A DNA stretch of 64,000 bases, taken from NCBI RefSeq assembly GCF_014356525.2, contig NC_052509.1, positions 35,708,001 to 35,772,000 of the forward strand, read 5' to 3'. The notes below the pieces were generated by a model. That model saw only the letters and a list, made by a program, of their open reading frames with translations, searched no databases and was not told the origin of the DNA. The translations under genes and the position numbers were made by a program. Below, in pieces: positions 57,237-64,000 of this stretch. Source of the stretch: Nilaparvata lugens. Its lineage: Eukaryota; Arthropoda; Insecta; Hemiptera; Delphacidae. The first letter of the stretch is position 1; each line of letters starts with the position of its first letter.

Positions 57237-58590
57237 TTTGGACCCCCCCAATATTTTCAACTTTTGAACCGCACATTTCTCAGCAAAGTGCAAAAGAAAT
57301 CTTTTGTTCAAAGCCTCAAGATTTTTTGAAATTTCCATTTCAAAACGTGAACCCAGCCTATACTCTACCTGGCCTACCAAACCAATCCCACCAACCCTAC
57401 CCTATCTATCCTTCTTCACCCAACCTACCTATTCAACCCTCTATCAGTCAATCTACTTAACCTACCCCACCTAAGTCACCCTACATATATTATGCTATTC
57501 AACCCACTCTATTGCACCCTACTTAAACTGCTCTACCTACCCCACCCTACCCAACCCACTCAACCTAAGCCACCCTACCTGAAATAATCTACCTAAACTA
57601 TCCAACCTAATCTTGACAACTGAACCTACCCTACCAAATATAACCTACTTAATCTACCCTACCTAACACACCTTATTAAAAAATACTACTCAACCTAAGC
57701 CACCCTACCATAACTAACCTTCCTAAGCTATTTAACCCAATCTTGACACCCTAACCTACCCTACCCAAGATATCCTACTCAATCTACTCTACCTAATCCA
57801 CATAACCTTAGCCATCCTACCTAACCAACTCTCCCTAATCACCTATCCCACCCTACCTAACCCTCTCAACATAAACTACCGTACCCCACCCTACCCTGGC
57901 CCACTCAATCTACTCTACCTAATTCACATAACCTTAGTCATCCTACCTAACCCACCCACCCTACCTAACCTGCCCACGATTGGGCATGCAAAGCCCGCCC
58001 TCCAGCCGGAGCGCGAAGCGCGGAGGCTGCTGACCCACCCCAAATACTGATGGTGTATCATCAAGCCAAAAATTGAATCCAGGGGGCACTCGAGGGTGGT
58101 AGTGTGATTTTTGGTAATTTCGAAAAATCTGAAGTCGCACTGAACTGTGAAATGATGTTGACATATGTCAAAAAATGATTAAAAAGTGAATAAAAAATAG
58201 CAAAGAAAAAACAATTTCACCTTGGGGGTCCTTCTGGACCCCCCCAATATTTTCAACTTTCAAACCTCACATTTCTCAGCAAAGTGCAAAAGAAATCTTT
58301 TGTTCAGTGCCTCAAGATTTTTCAAAGTTTCCATTTCAAAACTTGAACCCAGCCTATAATCTACCTGGCCTACCAAACCAATCCCACCAACCCTACCCTA
58401 TCAATCCTACTTTACCCAACCTACCTATTCAACCCTCTTTCAGTCAATCTACTTAACCTACCCCACCTAAGCCACCATACATAAATTATGCTATTCAACC
58501 CACTCTATTGCACCCTACTTAAACTACTCTACCTACCCCATCCTACCCAACCCACTCAACCTAAGCCACCCTACCTGAAATCGAATTACA
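57237..58590. repeat. Dispersed repeat family A, two copies with CCTACC arrays
   Basis: First body 57237-57350 and array to about 57975; GC hairpin at 58003-58035; second body 58045-58335 and array to about 58580. Very close to 35493-36010 in sequence. Confidence 0.8.
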
Positions 58591-60300
58591 AATACATGAT
58601 TTTATTTATTAATTTCAAAATATATAAAAATACTCATCTTGATCAAAATTTTCCAATCATTTACAATTAGCATAATAATTAATTATCCACAGTATTTGTA
58701 CTAAGATGAAATTTATAATTTCAAGTAACAATGTTTTTAAAAATGGATTAAAGTTATTATTGTGATTCAAATGCTACTAAGACATAATTTATTTGTTATT
58801 TGAATTTATTGTTCATTTCATCAATATTTTATCTTTTTCAGGTCCTGGAATGAGCACCGCTGGAGGCCAAGCTTGAAATGAAAGTTTCTGTTCGAAAGAT
58901 GTAAACATAAACAAACAATTCATATGTATATTGAATATATCAGTTGACAATAATTAAAATTTCTCGACATATTATTACTTATCATTATTTAAATTTGAAT
59001 TGTATCATTTATATTGAATTATATTAAAGATTGTAATGTTTTTGAAGATTTATTATCCATTTAGTGTATTATCCGATAAGTAGCCTACACCAAAGTCAAA
59101 GACGATGTGGTTTACAATCTAGGTACATTATGCTCATGCCTTGTTATACAAAGTGTTTCAGAGGAGTATTTTAAACTTTTAATTCAAAAAAGGAACGCAT
59201 CTACCGATACAATTTCCAATGAATAGAAAAGGATCTCTTATCAAATTTATAACTTTTTTCTTTTAGAGACATTATGATGACATGAATCGATTATTTCCAA
59301 CGCAAAATTTGTTTGGATATTCAACAGTACTAGTAAAATATTTTCAACTTCAATGTTTATTAGAATTCGCAAGGTTTTGGAAGGAATATAACTGAATATT
59401 TAATAATAACCTTGTATCTTGAAAGGATAGAACTTGTGTAAAGTTCAATGCTGAGAAAATTTAATGACCATTATTCTTTAAAATTAACTCAAACCGTGGA
59501 AATCGTGATTACATGAAGACATAACATTGAATTGTCAAATACTGTAACTGTATGTTTGGATCTCTTCAACTAATAGGAAAGATAACCCCTATAGTGAGTA
59601 TAGTTATGAAATTTTCTGTTAATTTGTATTGAACATAGGGAGTCTAAGAGTGCAGGGCCCCCACGCGCGCATTTTACTGCATCATTTTTGGAACGTCATC
59701 TGAGAGACATAGTAGATTTCTTTCAGCTTCTTTCCTAGAATAATCTTACTATAAGTTAAACAGAACTGAGCTCCACTCAAAAATAACGTTTTTGCAGGAT
59801 GAATGTCCTTTATTTCGCAAACCATTTATGACTGATCATTTTACACAGTACTAATAAAATTGTTTTGATTTTTTTAGATAAAGCATATGAGGACAGTGGG
59901 GAGCGCTAATATTGGCCAATGTGTCAATAATATCTTGAGAAGATTAATGATTGATGAGCTGGCCATGAAATAATTCTCATATACTGGCCGTGCATCAAAC
60001 GGGAACACAAAAACTCCATTTCATGGGAGTGAGATATCGAAATGCATACTGAGTAAGTAGGCTACCGTATTCCTTTATAGTCGAATATATGACATTTTTG
60101 GTTATGTAAATATGGATGTTACTTATTTTTATTGTATGTTAATTTATATGTTAGCAAGGTTAGCGTTTTAGGCCATATTTACACTGCACTGTAGTAGATG
60201 TATTTTCAAACCATATTTGTGCCGTATTTGTTTTTCAAACCATACCTGTAGGTACCTATGTACGAATAAAAACAAACAGAAATTCAAGTACCCATTTTAA
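58591..60300. other. Mostly featureless; possible terminal exon at 58842-58876
   Basis: A strong acceptor (TATCTTTTTCAG) at 58830-58841 precedes a phase-1 frame GPGMSTAGGQA with TGA 58874-58876. It could be the last coding exon of a gene whose other exons are outside or unrecognised. Otherwise no gene is visible. Confidence 0.25.
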
Positions 60301-60307
60301 AATTAGC

Positions 60308-60410
60308 ATATTTTTCTTATAAATAAAAATATTAGAATATTATTTCTATATTATAGGTACTATTCCTATTTTTCTTAGATTTCTATTTTTATGTATTATT
60401 CAAGAGTAGC
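60308..60410. repeat. ~100-bp direct duplication, copy 1
   Basis: Nearly identical to 60781-60880 (shared TTCTTATAAATAAAAATATT and TATTATTCAAGAGTAG), with a 4-base difference in the middle. Confidence 0.85.
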
Positions 60411-60780
60411 CCTAAAGAAAAAAGACTATAGGTACCGTATGTTTTTTCCCAGTACGGTAATGCGTTCACAATAGCTTGCTCAAAGTTGCAACCATATTAG
60501 TCCAGTCAATATAGACATGAAAAAGGGGGCCTGCTGGCAGTTTATATTCTATTTCTGATTTTTAATAACTATATTTTTTGATACATCAATGTAATTTAAA
60601 ATGAACTTTCAGCAGTAAAAACTTAAAAACATTTTGGGATATTATCCATTACCTATCAATATTTGGCAATAAAATAGTTTTGGGAAAGCCTGCTATTGTT
60701 TCCCAATTATATTTATATTATTTGAGATTGTATCCACAAATGGATAAATAAATTCAGAACCAACCAATATTTTCATGATA

Positions 60781-60880
60781 ATATTTTTCTTATAAATAAA
60801 AATATTAGAATATTATTTCTATATTATACTATTCCTATCTTTCTTAGATTTCTATTTTTATGTATTATTCAAGAGTAGTC
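60781..60880. repeat. ~100-bp direct duplication, copy 2
   Basis: Second copy, 473 bases downstream of the first and ending just before the foldback at 60900. Confidence 0.85.
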
Positions 60881-60899
60881 TTGTGCTATAAAGATACAG

Positions 60900-61501
60900 A
60901 GTGGCCCAAAAACCTTGTATTTTTGATCATTTATCCAGTTTTCAGTTATTTCCTACAAATCCAGTACCTAATCGGATAGAGAAATTTGTTCTCGCCTTTT
61001 TCAGATGATGAAATTCTGAAAAAAATGAGACCACTCGGAACTCTTTATCTTTAATAAGAGAACCGTACTGAGTTACAATTTTTCAAAAATGAGTAAAATT
61101 TTAAGGAAAAAATCAACTTTGTTGAATTTTAGTTTTTGATTATCAATATCTTCCGATTGTTACCATTTAAATCTATATGAGATAGAGCACTCTACCTGAT
61201 CTCAGATTGTGGAGCACAAAATCACGACCAGAGAAAATTCGAATTTCTCATTTAAATGGGAACAATTGGATGATATTGATGATCAAAAACTGAAATTCAT
61301 CAAAATTAATTTCTTCTCAAAATTTTACTCGTTCTTGAAAAATTCAACTCAGTACTCATTGGAGAGTTGAGAATAATATCATTTATTCAGAATTTCATAA
61401 TCTTGAAAAAAGGCTACAGCGAGTTCTTCTCTCCGATTACTGGATATGTTGGAAATAGCTGAGAACTGAACAAATAACTGAAAATACGAGTTTTTGGGGT
61501 A
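60900..61501. mobile_element. 600-bp foldback MITE
   Basis: Arms about 60900-61180 and 61230-61501 are imperfect inverted copies; the outer ends read GGCCCAAAAACC and GTTTTTGGGGTA. The arms share CAGTTATTTCC-type, TTCAGAATTTCAT-type and GATCAAAAACT-type words in reverse orientation. No ORF. Target duplication not resolved. Confidence 0.75.
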
Positions 61502-61509
61502 AAGGAAAT

Positions 61510-63000
61510 TTTGCATGAAAAAATTGGTTCTGGATTTTTCTTCTGTATCCGCACAATATATTAAGAAATCAGAACTACAATTTAAATTGCAAGTACTATA
61601 TATATAGTGACTGGACTATTCTGGTAATCACAACACTAAGATTAAAGGTGGCATTTTAGCCGCGGTTAACACTTCTGCCAGTTCACTCATTCGTCAAACT
61701 TCTTGTAACATATCCAACATTGAAACTGTATCTTAGAACAAGAACCAATAATTCTAAAATTTGAAATTTTGAGACAAGAGCATTTAAGAAATTATCTATA
61801 GCATTGAAATGCTATTTTTTGTCATAAAATTATCTATTAGGCTATAACTAGTTCTACAATTAAGAGCATAACAATAATTCTTATGGTCTATTGTAAGGCT
61901 GAACCTATGCTGCTTCTTGCTCATTGATGCGGGGGATCAAGGTTTTGCTAAAATATTTTCATTTTCATACCATACGAGAATGTTATTTTATTAGAATTTT
62001 TTTGTGGCAATTTTGCAGTATTTTTGCATCAATAGGATTCTGTGTTTCTCTTGAATAAATTCTGACTTATGATTATATGGGTTGAAGTTTGAAAAAACCA
62101 ATTTGTTTACATTTTAAGAGAATTAAAGATGTTGGTAATCTCCAAGAGGTATATTTCATCATGAGTTCAATAATATTGATGCAATTTTTAATTTGCCACC
62201 TATTATGTAAAAGAAGGTGATCTAGTAGCCCATTGTTTGCTATACTATCACTATGACTGTATATATCAATGTATTGCTATATTATTTCTTATCCAATTTT
62301 GTTACAGTTGCTGTTCAAACGTTTTTTGGTGACATTGCAATTGAAGTTGGTAGCACTGAGCTACATTGAAAGTCTAGTGGAATCAAAGCTCCAGAATTTT
62401 GATTGATTATTGGTTTTTACTGTTAAACTTTCTCTCAAGTAAGTGTTATAGTGATTCTATGAGAACTGAGTTACCTGTGAGGAAAATTCAAATCGAGGAA
62501 ATCGTGAGTTGAACCAATTTTAATGACATAAATAGGATCATACTTCACTTCTGACTCCATTTTGTCTACCGGCACTGTCTTGAGTTTCAATTGAGTGTTT
62601 GAAACTGTCAGCCGTTAGTGAACTTGTGATTACTGTTGACACTGTGTTTGGCTATCAGCTGTGTATTGTTGTTTACATCCTGTTACCATGACGACGGCCA
62701 TCCAAGCTCGGGTTGTAACTGCTCGACTCTCAGGAGAGAGCGGCGTAATTGGGTGCTGCCATCTCTAGCCTAATTCTACCGCATTAGGTCAGCAGCCCAC
62801 CCCCGAGTAGGACTGGCTTATCATATCAGATAGCGGTAATGCGCTGATAACATTTTTTCACATTGATAACTTCATTTATCAAGCAGGCTGTTTTCAATAT
62901 CATTGGTGATCAACGCAACAGGTGCCAGCTATAGTACGGTATTGTTCTGAGTTGCCCATTCATTTATTTAGGGTACTGTCGCTTCACTTTTCTGTGTGAC
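61510..63000. other. No gene; last 300 bases may be 5' UTR of the element below
   Basis: GC content rises from about 62690, consistent with the untranslated leader of the following ORF. Confidence 0.4.
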
Positions 63001-63025
63001 GCTGAGCGGAATTTGAAGGCGCAAA

Positions 63026-64000
63026 ATGATGACACGAACTGGAAGAAATATTTTGAAGACGCAGATGGAGAAAAATTGTTACAATCTCAAAGAGGGGTTG
63101 ATAGACGATGGAGTTGTTGATATTGCTGTTAAAATTCGTACAGTCCTGGAGAATATATCTAAAACGTTTTCAGATGAAGCCGTTATTGATTTAATTCCAG
63201 AGGTTACTTCCCTTCTTAATAAATATGACGCCTCAATTAAAGTGAATGAGGATTTGGAGAGAATGTTGACCGACTCAGCAGCGGAAAACAAAACGCTTCA
63301 AGGATTGCTTGCTCAAGAAAAGAGAAACAGGAAAAGTGAACTTGATGATTCTATATATAATGAAAAGAAGGCTGATGAGGAGATTGAGGTGCTGAAATCA
63401 AAGCTAGAAAAATTGAAAAGCAATTCCGACGAATTAAAAAAGAGCTTGATTCAAGAGATGCTATTATAAATCTTTTGCAAAACGATTCTCAGCTCACGGC
63501 GAATAAAATTTCAGAGTTAGAGTCCGAATTAACATTAGTAAAGAAGTATGGAACAAAGTTCCAATCTCCAAAAAGGACATTAAAATATTCACGAGTTACC
63601 AGGGAAAATGAAATTAAGACTTCAAATCGCTTTTCTGTATTGGATGAAGTGAATGCTGAATCACCTTTGTCACAATCAACTGAAGGACGTACTTTTCAAG
63701 TACGGGCTCAGGTGCACAGGAATGCTACAAGTTCTCAGTTACCACCAAATCAAATCGCTCTTACTAGCACTTCTTCGAAGAATTCTAATAAAAAGAAAAT
63801 TGTTGTACTAGCGGATAGTCAAGGTAGAGACATGAATAAATACCTGAGTGGCTTATTCAATGATTTCAATGTTTTTGTTTACACATTGCCGGGGGCGAAG
63901 TTGAAGCAAGTGATCATGAATGGTATGCAGTTCATAAAGGACTTGACAAAGGCAGATTATGTGTTGGTTATTGCAGGCACCAATGATTTCGGTAATGGTG
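63026..64000 (+). pseudogene. ORF1-type protein: coiled coil plus SGNH/esterase-like domain (partial, frameshifted)
   Basis: ATG at 63026 region (ATGATGACACG) opens 147 codons with a long coiled coil (about residues 50-140), ending at TAA 63467-63469. From about 63436 homology moves to the -1 frame, which stays open to the window end. There KIVVLADSQGRDM (near 63800) and VIAGTNDFG (near 63970) are the GDS-like and GxND blocks of an SGNH hydrolase. Esterase-type ORF1 proteins occur in CR1/L2-like LINEs; a host gene cannot be excluded. The shift sits in a six-A run. Confidence 0.6.

Overview
This is eukaryotic, AT-rich, repeat-dominated DNA, most probably from an insect nuclear genome. Evidence for an arthropod is the set of elements: a Jockey-type LINE, an errantivirus-like Ty3/gypsy element with env, a Penelope-like element, hAT and Helitron-like non-autonomous elements, and a host gene with GT-AG introns. 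The repeat vocabulary (CCTACC arrays, TAGGCCTA words) made me think of a hemipteran such as a planthopper, but that is a guess.

Region by region. 1-237 is the tail of a Tc1/mariner-like transposase. 361-8654 is a decayed virus-like module, all on +: adenain-type protease remnant, penton-like protein, small protein, double-jelly-roll capsid-like protein, a conserved exonuclease-like protein and two unknown ORFs. A complete-length Jockey LINE (950-4922, minus) with a 9-bp target duplication splits the penton-like gene. 8748-10070 (minus) is the 5' end of an LTR element (LTR, primer-binding site, leader, gag start). 11008-15276 is the 3' part of a second LTR family (integrase tail, 3 kb untranslated region, LTR). 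15288-18940 is a large foldback made of two oppositely oriented Penelope-like copies with GIY-YIG regions and TA tracts.

19004-31130 holds the one convincing host gene: a three-exon gene (23669-30632) for a 139-residue secreted protein with two six-cysteine modules, one per exon. Its second intron carries a Helitron-like element, itself holding a solo LTR with a 4-bp duplication.

31400-36860 is a field of dispersed and tandem repeats, including a hAT element with an 8-bp duplication and a 1-kb CCTACC array. 36865-46064 is a nearly complete errantivirus-like element: identical-length 864-bp LTRs, AATG duplication, gag, a textbook -1 frameshift site, pol with two nonsense codons, a broken env, and a candidate signal-peptide exon inside the LTR. 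46065-50400 is more repeats plus a 310-bp hAT MITE. 51008-57235 is an internally deleted LTR element in tandem LTR-internal-LTR-internal layout with an expanded 9-bp minisatellite. 57237-58590 is again CCTACC repeat. 58590-63025 is mostly featureless apart from a 600-bp foldback, and 63026 to the window end is the start of an element ORF with coiled coil and an SGNH/esterase-like domain.

All identifications are by eye from motifs; no database search was possible.
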